A DNA stretch of 16,389 nucleotides from Thomasclavelia sp. (GCA_020024765.1 JAHHTG010000017.1:1-16389); one strand, 5' to 3'; numbered from the stretch's first letter, positions 1-9,765 are shown. The notes: a model not told the origin generated them from the sequence alone. A program made the numbers and translations.

Positions 1-36
1 AATGATAAGTCTTCGAAAATATCTTTGTGAATTAAA

Positions 37-65
37 ATTATACAATGTTGTCTTATTATCATTAA
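37..65 (-). promoter_or_regulatory. Possible outgoing promoter
   Basis: On the minus strand there is a perfect TATAAT (37-42), preceded by a 17-base spacer and TTAATG (60-65). The -35 element matches the consensus at only three of six positions. It lies just past the clpB terminator, which fits the start of a new transcription unit leaving the window. AT-rich DNA produces such matches by chance, so this is tentative. Confidence 0.3.
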
Positions 66-66
66 C

Positions 67-110
67 AATAAAAAAACCGACACTTAGGTAGTTAACTTAA
101 ATATCGGTTT
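67..110 (-). terminator. Rho-independent terminator of clpB operon
   Basis: Read on the minus strand, the arms at 98-110 and 74-86 pair over 13 positions (AAACCGATATTTA with TAAGTGTCGGTTT, including two G-U pairs) around an 11-base loop. A run of T residues follows. It begins 9 bases past the clpB stop codon and ends the hrcA-to-clpB transcription unit. Confidence 0.85.
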
Positions 111-118
111 GTGATTAA

Positions 119-2668
119 TTAATGAACAGGTTTAACGATATATTTTTCACCCTCAACATCAACGATATACTTCTTGACATCAGGATTGGCAATAATCGCT
201 TTCGCAAGCAATGATTCAATAGCTCTTTGGATATGACGTTTCATTGGACGAGCGCCATATAATGGATCGAAACCATTTTCAATGATTTTGTTCATTGCAG
301 CATCAGTCACTTCGAGTTCAATATCGTTTTCAGCTAAACGGCCTCTTAATTCGTTTAAGAACTTATCAGCAATTTGACCGATGACACTTTCATCAAGTGG
401 GTTAAAGATAATAATTTCATCAATACGGTTAACGAATTCTGGTTTGAAGTAAGACTTGATAGCTTGATCGTATTCTTTTGTCTTCTTTTCTAAGTCCTTT
501 TCGAAAGCGAATTCACTTCCTAAGTTAGAAGTCATGATGATAATTGTATTTTTGAAATCAACCGTAACACCTTTTGAATCAGTGATACGTCCATCATCTA
601 AAATTTGAAGCAAGATGTTAAAGACATCAGGATGAGCCTTTTCAATTTCATCAAGTAAAACAATTGAATATGGTTTACGACGAACAGCTTCCGTTAATTG
701 ACCACCTTCTTCATAACCAACATATCCAGGAGGCGCACCGATTAAACGCGACACGCTATATTTCTCCATATATTCAGACATATCGATGCGGACAATCTTA
801 CTTTCATCATCAAATAATTGTTCAGCTAAAGCCTTAGCAATTTCTGTCTTACCAACACCAGTTGGTCCTAGGAACATGAAACTACCAATTGGGCGATTCT
901 CATCTTGAATATTGGCCTTTGAACGTAAGATAGCATCAGTTACAAGTTCAATCGCTTGATCTTGACCCATAACACGTTTAGCTAAAATTTCGTTTAAATG
1001 AAGAAGTTTTTCACGTTCAGTTGACATCAACTTTGTAACTTCGATATGGGTCCATTTAGAAACGACTTTTGCGATGGCTTCTTCATCAACTGTTTCACGA
1101 ATCATTGAATTTTCATCTTCTTCACGAGACATACTGATTTGTTTGCGAAGATTTGGAATTGTTTCGTATTGTAACTTAGCAGCCTTTTCGTATTCCATGT
1201 TATTTTGGGCTTCAATGAAATCAAGTTTAGCCTTCTCAAGTTCACCCTTTAAATTCTTCGATTTATCAAGTTGGTCTTTTTCAAATGACCACTTATTATA
1301 TAAGACATCTTTCTTTTCTTTAAGTTCTTTTAATTCACTTCTTAATTCTTCAAGACGATTTAATGTCTTTTCATCAGTCTCTTTCTTTAAAGAAACTTCT
1401 TCAATTTCTAATTGACGAATCTTACGGATTAATTCATCAAGTTCTTGAGGCATTGAATCCATTTCAACACGAATTGCAGCACATGCTTCATCAATTAAGT
1501 CAATTGCCTTATCTGGTAGGAAACGATCACTGATATATCTATTTGATAAAGTTGCTGCCGCAATAATCGCTTCGTCTTTAATCTTGACACCATGGTGGGT
1601 TTCAAAACGATCCTTTAATCCTCTTAAAATTGATACTGTTTCTTCAACGCTTGGTTCATCAACTTGAACCTTTTGGAAACGACGTTCAAGAGCTGCATCT
1701 TTTTCAATATATTGACGATATTCATTAAAAGTTGTAGAACCAATACACTTTAATTCACCACGAGCTAACATCGGCTTTAATAAGTTCGCAGCATCCATGG
1801 CACCCTCAGTTTTACCAGCACCGACTAAATTATGGATTTCATCAATGAATAAGACGACACCACCATTTTTATCTTTAACAGCTTTTAAAACAGCCTTTAA
1901 ACGTTCTTCGAATTCACCACGATATTTAGCACCGGCAATTAAGGAACCCATATCTAGTTCGATTAATTCCTTATCCTTTAGACTTAGTGGGACATCACCA
2001 TTCATGATACGCCATGCAAGACCTTCAACAATTGCTGTCTTACCAACACCTGGTTCACCAATTAAAACAGGGTTATTCTTAGTTTTTCTCGATAGAATTT
2101 CAATCACTCTTCGGATTTCATCATCTCTACCAATAACCGGATCAATCTTACCAGCCTTAACATCATCAACTAAGTTACGGCCATATTTTTCCAATGGATT
2201 TAGATTATTTTCTTGTGTCTTATCATTCACGGTTTCTTCACCTCTTCTCTTTTTTTCTTCATTTAGTAACATTTGTTTATTCACATTAATAACTTTATTC
2301 AATTCACTTGCCACTTGAGAGCCATCATTTAATAAACAAATAAAGAAAATGAAAGCAGTTAAGTAAGCATCACCACGTTCTTTTTGAACCTTGATTGCAT
2401 CGTTATAAGCTTGATAAACATAACGACTTAAATTAGGTTCACTACTTGAAGAAGTTGTCGGTAACTTATCAAGATAAGAACGATTAATAGTTTGCAGTTC
2501 ATTGAGATTGACTTTAAATTCATTTAAGAAGTTTTCAATGTCATCATCTTCAAGAAAAACCTCAAATAAATGTTCAGATGTCAATTCAGGATTTTGACGT
2601 TCTTTTACATTCATGACGGCTTTCAAAATGAGACTTTGTAACTTCTCAGTCATTGCATCAACATTCAT
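119..2668 (-). CDS. clpB: ATP-dependent disaggregase ClpB
   Basis: An 849-residue Hsp100 disaggregase that pulls polypeptides out of aggregates together with DnaK-DnaJ-GrpE in the cytoplasm. A Clp N-domain (about 1-140) is recognisable, but its second repeat is degenerate where family members have an EHLL motif. The first AAA+ module carries Walker A GEPGVGKT (204-211) and Walker B with D276-E277. A full-length coiled-coil middle domain (about 405-525) distinguishes ClpB from ClpC and ClpE. The second AAA+ module carries GPTGVGKT (601-608), Walker B with D673-E674, and the pore loop GYVG (648-651). The chosen ATG is preceded at good spacing by an AGGAGG ribosome binding site that overlaps a CIRCE operator. 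The gene is last in the hrcA-grpE-dnaK-dnaJ cluster, 70 bases after dnaJ. HrcA control is inferred from the CIRCE. The identity is secure. Confidence 0.97.
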   Translation of the reverse strand: MNVDAMTEKLQSLILKAVMNVKERQNPELTSEHLFEVFLEDDDIENFLNEFKVNLNELQTINRSYLDKLPTTSSSSEPNLSRYVYQAYNDAIKVQKERGDAYLTAFIFFICLLNDGSQVASELNKVINVNKQMLLNEEKKRRGEETVNDKTQENNLNPLEKYGRNLVDDVKAGKIDPVIGRDDEIRRVIEILSRKTKNNPVLIGEPGVGKTAIVEGLAWRIMNGDVPLSLKDKELIELDMGSLIAGAKYRGEFEERLKAVLKAVKDKNGGVVLFIDEIHNLVGAGKTEGAMDAANLLKPMLARGELKCIGSTTFNEYRQYIEKDAALERRFQKVQVDEPSVEETVSILRGLKDRFETHHGVKIKDEAIIAAATLSNRYISDRFLPDKAIDLIDEACAAIRVEMDSMPQELDELIRKIRQLEIEEVSLKKETDEKTLNRLEELRSELKELKEKKDVLYNKWSFEKDQLDKSKNLKGELEKAKLDFIEAQNNMEYEKAAKLQYETIPNLRKQISMSREEDENSMIRETVDEEAIAKVVSKWTHIEVTKLMSTEREKLLHLNEILAKRVMGQDQAIELVTDAILRSKANIQDENRPIGSFMFLGPTGVGKTEIAKALAEQLFDDESKIVRIDMSEYMEKYSVSRLIGAPPGYVGYEEGGQLTEAVRRKPYSIVLLDEIEKAHPDVFNILLQILDDGRITDSKGVTVDFKNTIIIMTSNLGSEFAFEKDLEKKTKEYDQAIKSYFKPEFVNRIDEIIIFNPLDESVIGQIADKFLNELRGRLAENDIELEVTDAAMNKIIENGFDPLYGARPMKRHIQRAIESLLAKAIIANPDVKKYIVDVEGEKYIVKPVH

Positions 2669-2680
2669 ATTTCGTACCTC

Positions 2681-2707
2681 CTAGCACTGTAATGTAAAGA
2701 GTGCTAA
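2681..2707. promoter_or_regulatory. CIRCE operator of clpB
   Basis: Plus-strand arms CTAGCACTG and GAGTGCTAA flank a 9-base spacer, matching the CIRCE consensus (TTAGCACTC-N9-GAGTGCTAA) at 7 of 9 and 9 of 9 positions. CIRCE is the known binding site of HrcA, which is encoded in this operon. In clpB orientation the downstream arm runs into the AGGAGG ribosome binding site. I found no convincing -35/-10 pair beside it. Confidence 0.93.
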
Positions 2708-2718
2708 CGATAGAGCTT

Positions 2719-2748
2719 TTTTAAGTAAGGACTAAGCCTTACTTAAAA
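2719..2748 (-). other. Hairpin at dnaJ stop, no U-tract
   Basis: A perfect 12-base stem (2719-2730 with 2737-2748) encloses a 6-base loop. The dnaJ stop codon lies inside the upstream arm of the transcript. On the minus strand the stem is followed by AAGCTC and not by T residues, so it is not a canonical terminator. An RNA-stability, processing or partial-termination element between dnaJ and clpB is the most reasonable inference. Confidence 0.6.
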
Positions 2749-3866
2749 TTGTTTTTAAATTTTTCAAATACCGATTCTTTTTTATCTTCGCGACCGGCAA
2801 GCTTTTTATATAATTCTTTTTCTTCGTGACTTAAATGCTTTGGAATTGTAACCTCGATTTCAACGAATTGATCACCCTTGTTTTGGGTACGCACATCCTT
2901 TGAACCATAGCCACGCATTCTAAATTGTTGGTTTGGCTGAGTACCGGCTGGAATATTTAATTCAACATCACCATAAACCGTTGGAACATCAACCATTGTA
3001 CCAAGTGTTGCATCAAGTGAAGAAATTGGAATCTTAATATAGATATTGTTTCCTTCACGATGGAAGTATTTATGTGGTAAAACATTAATTTCAATGTATA
3101 AGTCACCATTTGGTCCGCCATTGTAGCCACGTTCACCCATATTGGCAACACGAACTTGTTGGCCACTTTGAATACCGGCTGGAATCTTAACTTCGATTTC
3201 TTCACGTTTATGGACATAACCATCACCATGACATGCCGTACATTTCTTATCGATATGTTTACCAGTACCATGACAATCTGGACATTCTACAACTTGTTGC
3301 ATCATACCAAATGCAGTACGTACAGTACGTGTAACGCGACCAGTACCATGACATGAACTACATGTATGGATATCATTATCACTTTCGGCACCGGTACCAT
3401 GGCACTTCTCACAGCGCTTATCAACATCTAATTTGATTGTCTTTTCAACACCATGAATTGCATCAAGGAAATCAATATTTAAAGACATGTAACGATTCTC
3501 ACCCTTCATAGGTTGAGTTCTAGAACTTTGACGACTTTGGCCAAAGCCTCCAAAACCACCACCCATAAAGCTTGAGAAAATGTCACCAAGGTCATCCATT
3601 CCTCCAAATCCTGAGAAACCACCTTGACCAAATCCGCTATTAGGATCAACACCAGCGAAACCATAACGATCATAAGCCGCCTTCTTATCAGCGTCTGATA
3701 ATACTTCATAAGCTTCGTTTATTTCTTTGAATTTTTCTTCCGCCCCGGCTTCTTTATTGATATCGGGGTGATATTTCTTAGCCATCTTACGATAGGCTTT
3801 TTTTATTTCAGCATCACTGGCACCCTTATCGATACCAAGAACTTCATAATAGTCTCTTTTTGCCAT
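2739..3866 (-). CDS. dnaJ: Chaperone DnaJ (Hsp40)
   Basis: A 375-residue type I J-protein that delivers unfolded clients to DnaK and stimulates its ATPase. The J-domain occupies about residues 1-70 with the essential HPD tripeptide at 33-35. A Gly/Phe-rich linker follows (about 74-110). Next come four CxxCxGxG zinc-binding repeats (Cys 152/155, 169/172, 195/198, 209/212) and the C-terminal substrate-binding domains. The length is normal for the family. The ATG is preceded by AAGGAG. The gene lies 47 bases downstream of dnaK, with a hairpin in that gap and another at its own stop codon, so its expression relative to dnaK and clpB may be set after transcription. Nothing is missing. Confidence 0.98.
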   Translation of the reverse strand: MAKRDYYEVLGIDKGASDAEIKKAYRKMAKKYHPDINKEAGAEEKFKEINEAYEVLSDADKKAAYDRYGFAGVDPNSGFGQGGFSGFGGMDDLGDIFSSFMGGGFGGFGQSRQSSRTQPMKGENRYMSLNIDFLDAIHGVEKTIKLDVDKRCEKCHGTGAESDNDIHTCSSCHGTGRVTRTVRTAFGMMQQVVECPDCHGTGKHIDKKCTACHGDGYVHKREEIEVKIPAGIQSGQQVRVANMGERGYNGGPNGDLYIEINVLPHKYFHREGNNIYIKIPISSLDATLGTMVDVPTVYGDVELNIPAGTQPNQQFRMRGYGSKDVRTQNKGDQFVEIEVTIPKHLSHEEKELYKKLAGREDKKESVFEKFKNNFK

Positions 3867-3883
3867 TTGTTACTCCTTTTTAG

Positions 3884-3908
3884 ATAAACCCCAATGAATG
3901 GGGTTTAT
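3884..3908 (-). other. dnaK-dnaJ intercistronic hairpin
   Basis: A perfect 10-base stem (3884-3893 with 3899-3908) with a C4/G4 core and a 5-base loop sits 5 bases past the dnaK stop codon. The transcript continues CTAAAAAGGAG, which is the dnaJ ribosome binding site region and has no U-tract. It is therefore more likely an mRNA stabiliser or processing site protecting the dnaK 3' end than a terminator. Confidence 0.65.
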
Positions 3909-3913
3909 TCTGA

Positions 3914-5755
<1,842 letters not shown>

Positions 5756-6322
5756 CTATTCGCTTACCTTTACCATACTGGCACGTAATACACGATCTTT
5801 TAACATGTAACCCTTTTGTAATACGGCGGTTACAATTCCCGGTTCAACACCTTCGACCGTTTCTGTCATAATTGCTTGTGCATTATTTGGGTCAAAAGGT
5901 TTATTTATGACATCAATTTCTTCAACGCCTTCATTCTTTAATGCATTGATTAATTGAGCATGAATCATTTCAACACCCTTACGGAATTTAGCTGTTTCTT
6001 CGCTTACGACCTCTTGAGCTAAAGCACGTTCAAGGTTATCGATAACTGGTAACACTTCAACAGCAAAGCTTTGAATACGATACTTACGTGTTTGGTCAGC
6101 TTCTTGTTTTAAGCGACGACGCGTATTTTCTGTATCGGCATAAGCACGTGCATAATCATTCTTAAGACGTTCAACTTCAGCCTTTAAGTCTTCGTTTTCG
6201 CTTCTTAGTGCTTCATTTTCTTTTTCGAGTGGGTTGATTACTTCAATGTCTTCAGTTTCTAAGTTTTCCAACTTTTCAACATCGGCATTTTTCTTTTTTT
6301 CTTTTTTATTTTTCTCAGCCAT
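5756..6322 (-). CDS. grpE: Nucleotide exchange factor GrpE
   Basis: A 188-residue cochaperone that releases ADP from DnaK. The Lys/Glu-rich N-terminus (about 1-30) is probably disordered and is followed by a long charged helix (about 32-80) of the kind that forms the GrpE dimer coiled coil. The C-terminal beta-domain ends in the family signature around GYMLKDRVLRASMVKVSE. It starts 12 bases after hrcA behind a GGAG ribosome binding site, and its TAG stop overlaps the dnaK ribosome binding site. In other bacteria GrpE acts as a thermosensor for the DnaK cycle. Nothing here shows whether this copy does so. Confidence 0.97.
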   Translation of the reverse strand: MAEKNKKEKKKNADVEKLENLETEDIEVINPLEKENEALRSENEDLKAEVERLKNDYARAYADTENTRRRLKQEADQTRKYRIQSFAVEVLPVIDNLERALAQEVVSEETAKFRKGVEMIHAQLINALKNEGVEEIDVINKPFDPNNAQAIMTETVEGVEPGIVTAVLQKGYMLKDRVLRASMVKVSE

Positions 6323-6334
6323 TCTTACTCCATT

Positions 6335-7357
6335 CTATTTATACTTCTTTTCAATTTCTGATGATACATAATCAATCAAACCTAAGATACGATCATATTG
6401 CATACGGTTTGGACCAAGCACTATCAGTTTAACTTTTTCAGAACTTTCACCTATATTAATATCAGATAATACAACTGCTAAATCATCCAACCACAGTAAA
6501 TTAGTTCCTGATTCGGTTTTGTAGACTAATTTAGATTTGTTATCATTTGAGATTAATTTACGGAAAAGATTAGAATCATTCATGATTTGCATTAATTCTT
6601 TTAGTTTTTCAATATCGCTGAATTCCGGTTGATACATCATATTTGATGCTCCGCTGAAATATAGCTTTTCACTTGCGAATTTTACAAATGCACCATAGAA
6701 TGCATTAAACAACATTTCATGACGTTTAACACATTGCGTAAGGATTGGTTTTATCGATTTCATCTTATCTTGCAATTGATTAATCGGTGTATTCTTTAAA
6801 CGATCATTTAAGACTTCCGTACAGTTTTTAATATCCTCGATGGAAACTTCATCTTGGAAATTAAAGACTTTATTTTCTGTGTGACCGATATTTGTAATAA
6901 AGACACAAACAGCGGTTTTACTATCAATTGGGAACAACTTGATGTGTTCAAGTGTTTGTTGACTGGCATCAGGTCCCAAAATTCCGGAAGTTAAATTTGT
7001 CATATCCGAAATCACACGACACGATTCTTTAATTGCATCGTCAATGTTCATTGACTCTCTTGAGAAGATATTGGAAATTGCATATTTAGCATCTTCATCA
7101 GCTTTTTTATCTTCGCTATCAATTAAATGTTCACAATAGAATTGGTAACCTTTATTTGAAGGAATTCGACCTGAAGATGTGTGCGTCTTTTCAAGATATC
7201 CTAAAGCCTCAAGGGCTGCCATATCATTACGAATTGTCGCACTGGAATAAGGCAAATGATACTTTTGTACAAGTGTCTTTGAACCAACTGGTTCAGCCGA
7301 TTCAATAAATTCTTCAACAATCGCTTTTAAGATTTCGATGTTGCGAACTGTTAACAT
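6335..7357 (-). CDS. hrcA: Heat-shock repressor HrcA
   Basis: A 340-residue repressor of class I heat-shock genes that binds CIRCE operators and, in studied Firmicutes, depends on GroEL for activity. The winged-helix DNA-binding domain at the N-terminus (about 1-75) contains the recognisable SSATIRNDMAALEALGYL and SSGRIPSNKGY segments. The remainder is the GAF-like and dimerisation region. The ATG follows AGGAGGTGG, and this ribosome binding site directly abuts a CIRCE arm. hrcA is the first gene of its operon, so it should be autoregulated through two operators. Five CIRCE sites in the window are its expected targets. Confidence 0.97.
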   Translation of the reverse strand: MLTVRNIEILKAIVEEFIESAEPVGSKTLVQKYHLPYSSATIRNDMAALEALGYLEKTHTSSGRIPSNKGYQFYCEHLIDSEDKKADEDAKYAISNIFSRESMNIDDAIKESCRVISDMTNLTSGILGPDASQQTLEHIKLFPIDSKTAVCVFITNIGHTENKVFNFQDEVSIEDIKNCTEVLNDRLKNTPINQLQDKMKSIKPILTQCVKRHEMLFNAFYGAFVKFASEKLYFSGASNMMYQPEFSDIEKLKELMQIMNDSNLFRKLISNDNKSKLVYKTESGTNLLWLDDLAVVLSDINIGESSEKVKLIVLGPNRMQYDRILGLIDYVSSEIEKKYK

Positions 7358-7369
7358 TTTGCCACCTCC

Positions 7370-7396
7370 TTAGCACTCCTATTTCCTTACTGCTAA
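7370..7396. promoter_or_regulatory. CIRCE operator, proximal to hrcA
   Basis: Arms TTAGCACTC (9 of 9) and TACTGCTAA (7 of 9) flank a 9-base spacer. The site lies between the -10 element and the hrcA start codon. It should include the transcription start, and its perfect arm touches the ribosome binding site. Confidence 0.95.
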
Positions 7397-7397
7397 T

Positions 7398-7426
7398 ATA
7401 CTACTACACCTAATTAGCACTGTCAA
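7398..7426 (-). promoter_or_regulatory. Promoter of the hrcA operon
   Basis: On the minus strand a perfect TTGACA (7421-7426) is separated by 17 bases from TAGTAT (7398-7403, four of six). The -35 element overlaps the distal CIRCE, and the expected start site near 7391 lies within the proximal CIRCE. HrcA bound at either site would obstruct RNA polymerase. Confidence 0.8.
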
Positions 7427-7440
7427 TATAATTGTGCTAA
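7414..7440. promoter_or_regulatory. CIRCE operator, distal to hrcA
   Basis: Arms TTAGCACTG (8 of 9) and TTGTGCTAA (7 of 9) flank a 9-base spacer. The site overlaps the -35 hexamer. Its centre is 44 bases from the centre of the proximal CIRCE. Confidence 0.9.
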
Positions 7441-7477
7441 ATATTTACATTTTTTTCATAAGTGTTTTATCGCCACT

Positions 7478-7503
7478 AAAAAAGATGCATTTCACTGCAT
7501 CTT
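7478..7503 (-). terminator. Terminator of ftsW-rsmD-coaD
   Basis: Minus-strand stem AAGATGCA/TGCATCTT (7496-7503 with 7482-7489) with a 6-base loop and a run of six T residues. The upstream arm overlaps the last bases of the coaD stop codon, so termination occurs immediately after translation ends. It separates this operon from the hrcA promoter about 50 bases downstream. Confidence 0.88.
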
Positions 7504-7993
7504 AAACTTGTTTCATAGGTTTTAAACGTGCCTTAACTTCTTCTTCAATAACCGAAGGAACCATCTTTGAGATATCGCCATTAAACATTGCAACCTCTTT
7601 AGCAACCGACGAAGATAAGAAAGAATATTCTGCACGTGATACCAAGAATATAGTTTCAATTTCTTCATCAAGTGTCATATTAGCACTTGCTTGAGCTAAT
7701 TCGTATTCATAGTCAACAACTGCACGAATCCCGCGAACTAAAACTTTACAATCATAATCTTTAGCTGTACGAACTGTTAAATCATTACTCTTAATAACTT
7801 TAACATTTGACAAATGGGCAACACTCTTTTCAATCATAGATAATCGTTCTTCAATATCAAACGAACATTGTTTTCTAGGATTATGCATAATCGCCACAAC
7901 AACTTCATCAAACATCTTACTAGCACGTTCAATAATATCTAAATGACCTAAAGTAATGGGATCAAAAGTTCCAGGATATAATGCTTTAATCAT
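7502..7993 (-). CDS. coaD: Phosphopantetheine adenylyltransferase CoaD
   Basis: A 163-residue cytoplasmic enzyme that transfers AMP from ATP to 4'-phosphopantetheine, the penultimate step of coenzyme A synthesis. The nucleotidyltransferase TxGH motif is TLGH (14-17) within YPGTFDPITLGHLD. The family segments VRGIR and FLSSSVAKEVA are also present. An in-frame extension of 28 codons exists upstream. I reject it because the protein family starts at MIKALYPGTFDP and because AGGA lies at proper spacing before the ATG at 7993. The start overlaps the rsmD stop by 8 bases, which indicates translational coupling. The rsmD-coaD pairing is conserved in Firmicutes. Confidence 0.95.
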   Translation of the reverse strand: MIKALYPGTFDPITLGHLDIIERASKMFDEVVVAIMHNPRKQCSFDIEERLSMIEKSVAHLSNVKVIKSNDLTVRTAKDYDCKVLVRGIRAVVDYEYELAQASANMTLDEEIETIFLVSRAEYSFLSSSVAKEVAMFNGDISKMVPSVIEEEVKARLKPMKQV

Positions 7994-8537
7994 GAATTTC
8001 ATCCTTTCGATAATAATGAAGAATACTAATACCATATTTCTTCGTCTTATATTCTTTAAAATCGGCATAAGTATCATTTATCTTAGTACCTTTAGCCGTT
8101 TCAAAAATAATAATTGTATTTGATTTAACTAAATCATTATTAATAAAGAGATTGAAAATCTTTTCGAATTCATTAAATTTATATGGTGGATCTAAAAAGA
8201 TATAGTCAAACTTCTGACCTTGAAGACTGTTTAAACAATCTTCATAATCCAAATTATAGACTTCAACTTTTTCTTCAACCTTTTTAGTATTCTTTAAAAT
8301 GATTTTATATGCATCACGAAAGAAATCATTAATGACAACTCTCTTGCAACCACGTGAGAGAGCTTCTAGACCCATTGCACCAGAACCACCAAATAAATCA
8401 AGGAAAGCCTCATTACCATCAAACATGCCAAGACTTGAAAATAAAGCTTCCTTAACCATATCCTTAGTTGGACGTGTATGTTCACCTTCTAAAGCATCTA
8501 AATTAATATGCCGATATTTTCCTGCAATAATTCGCAT
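7986..8537 (-). CDS. rsmD: 16S rRNA (guanine966-N2)-methyltransferase RsmD
   Basis: A 183-residue SAM-dependent methyltransferase of the RsmD family, which modifies G966 (E. coli numbering) of 16S rRNA in the small subunit. The N-terminal MRIIAGKYR and TRPTKDMVKEALFSSL segments are typical. The SAM-binding loop is LDLFGGSGAMGLEALSRG, and the catalytic motif IV is DPPY in FLDPPYKF. The ATG overlaps the ftsW stop by one base (TAATG), with an AAGGTG ribosome binding site inside the end of ftsW. The 3' end overlaps coaD. These overlaps imply one coupled transcript. Confidence 0.94.
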   Translation of the reverse strand: MRIIAGKYRHINLDALEGEHTRPTKDMVKEALFSSLGMFDGNEAFLDLFGGSGAMGLEALSRGCKRVVINDFFRDAYKIILKNTKKVEEKVEVYNLDYEDCLNSLQGQKFDYIFLDPPYKFNEFEKIFNLFINNDLVKSNTIIIFETAKGTKINDTYADFKEYKTKKYGISILHYYRKDEIHD

Positions 8538-9724
8538 TATAAATTCACCTTTCCTTTAATTCTTGCAATTTCTCTTTGGGCAAGAGCGATTGCACACATC
8601 GAAATTAAGGTTTGAGTACCACCATAACTGACAAGTAAAATTGGAACACCAGTTAAAGGAATTAAACCACTAACGCCTCCAACATTCAGAATAAAGTGAA
8701 GAATAAAATACATCGACACACCAACTAAAACAATGCGTGCACGATCATCACTTTCACGTTTAAATGCATAATGAATCATTGGCGCTAAGATGCAAATGTA
8801 CAAAACAATAATACCTAAGAATCCAACAATGCCTAATTCTTCGACAATGACCGGTAAAATGAAATCAGAATCAGGGTTTGGAAAGTTCATATACTTATGA
8901 GTTGAACGACCATAACCTAAACCGAAAATTCCACCTGTCGCAAACGATACAAGCGACATCACTAAGTGATAACCACTATCGAAACGTTTTTCAAATGGAT
9001 TAGCCGCTACGACGAAACGTTGAATTTGATAATTACTACTTTCTAGGGAATCAAGCCAACCAATAAATCCTGGGCTTAGTAAGAATAGTATTCCAACAAT
9101 TCCCACCAGCATTAAGATAATCATCCATTTTTGGAATTTAACATATCCTCTTTGGCTCGGTACAAGTAACATGAAATAAGCCATGCCAAGTAGAATAACA
9201 GCTGAACCTAAGTCCTTTTCCCATCCAACGATAATCAAGAAATAGATCACAACATAAGTTGCAACATGTTTAAAACGAATTTCGGCTGACATGTCATCTT
9301 GATAACGAATACTTAGCATTTTAGCGATAAAGATAATATCAAAGAGTTTTGCGACTTCACTTGCTTGTAATGTAAAAAAACCTAAATTGTACCAAGCATA
9401 AGCACCACCAATTGATTGAGGTGTTAAGATACGAGTCCCCACCAAGAAAGCCACCATAAACATAGCAACTTTATCCAGATATTTCGAACTGATTTTAAAG
9501 AAATCATAATTAATGCAGAAAAAATAACCGACAAAACCAATACCGACAATGACAAGTTGTTTAAACAAGGTCTTAGCTACTTCGGCAATCTCATATTCGC
9601 CTTTAACCGGTCCCATGTTCGCACTGACGATCATCGCACTGCTAAAAACTAGTAGCAACAACATACCAATCGTGATTGATTTACTGTATTCATCTGAAAA
9701 TAAAAAAAAGCGTCTTTTCTTCAT
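8537..9724 (-). CDS. ftsW: SEDS peptidoglycan glycosyltransferase FtsW-like
   Basis: A 395-residue polytopic membrane protein with about ten hydrophobic segments, belonging to the SEDS family that polymerises lipid II into glycan strands. Residue numbers count from the upstream GTG at 9730. Family landmarks are EKDLGSA (171-177), the extracytoplasmic FPNPDSDF with the probable catalytic Asp at D289, the VEELG motif (296-300), and the C-terminal GLIPLTGVPILLVSYGG (355-371). The last motif and the rsmD-coaD neighbourhood favour FtsW over RodA, but that choice is not certain. I chose the ATG at 9724. The GTG at 9730 sits against a candidate -10 element, and neither start has a ribosome binding site, so the message may be leaderless. 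It should act with a class B PBP that is not in this window. Confidence 0.85.
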   Translation of the reverse strand: MKKRRFFLFSDEYSKSITIGMLLLLVFSSAMIVSANMGPVKGEYEIAEVAKTLFKQLVIVGIGFVGYFFCINYDFFKISSKYLDKVAMFMVAFLVGTRILTPQSIGGAYAWYNLGFFTLQASEVAKLFDIIFIAKMLSIRYQDDMSAEIRFKHVATYVVIYFLIIVGWEKDLGSAVILLGMAYFMLLVPSQRGYVKFQKWMIILMLVGIVGILFLLSPGFIGWLDSLESSNYQIQRFVVAANPFEKRFDSGYHLVMSLVSFATGGIFGLGYGRSTHKYMNFPNPDSDFILPVIVEELGIVGFLGIIVLYICILAPMIHYAFKRESDDRARIVLVGVSMYFILHFILNVGGVSGLIPLTGVPILLVSYGGTQTLISMCAIALAQREIARIKGKVNL

Positions 9725-9730
9725 AACCAC

Positions 9731-9739
9731 ATTTTAACA
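9731..9739 (-). promoter_or_regulatory. Candidate extended -10 promoter of ftsW
   Basis: On the minus strand TGTTAAAAT forms an extended -10 element (TG-n-TAAAAT). Six bases separate it from the ATG at 9724, which places the expected transcript start on the start codon itself. No -35 element is visible at 17 bases, which is tolerable for an extended -10 promoter. A more distant promoter cannot be excluded. Confidence 0.45.
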
Positions 9740-9765
9740 TACATTAACTCGTTCTCTTATTTAAA

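Larger units (their letters stand above)
1..118. other. Intergenic region left of clpB
   Basis: No coding sequence is supported here. The stretch holds the clpB terminator on its right half. On its left half it has a possible minus-strand promoter directed out of the window. The gene served by that promoter would start beyond the left edge. Confidence 0.6.

Noticed and set aside
1797..2318. Long open frame (173 codons) antisense to clpB
   Set aside because: It lies wholly inside a well-conserved gene, has no ribosome binding site or recognisable domain, and is rich in Ser, Leu and Pro as expected for an antisense shadow.
3884..3908. Terminator between dnaK and dnaJ
   Set aside because: The stem is strong but no T-run follows it on the minus strand, so I call it a hairpin and not a terminator.
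7502..8077. Longer coaD starting at 8077
   Set aside because: The 28 extra residues do not match the family and overlap rsmD deeply. The ATG at 7993 has a proper ribosome binding site and the canonical N-terminus.
9721..9744. Minus-strand mini-ORF (7 codons) whose TGA overlaps the ftsW ATG
   Set aside because: It could be a coupling leader peptide, but it has no clear ribosome binding site, and the candidate -10 element lies inside it, so it may not be transcribed.
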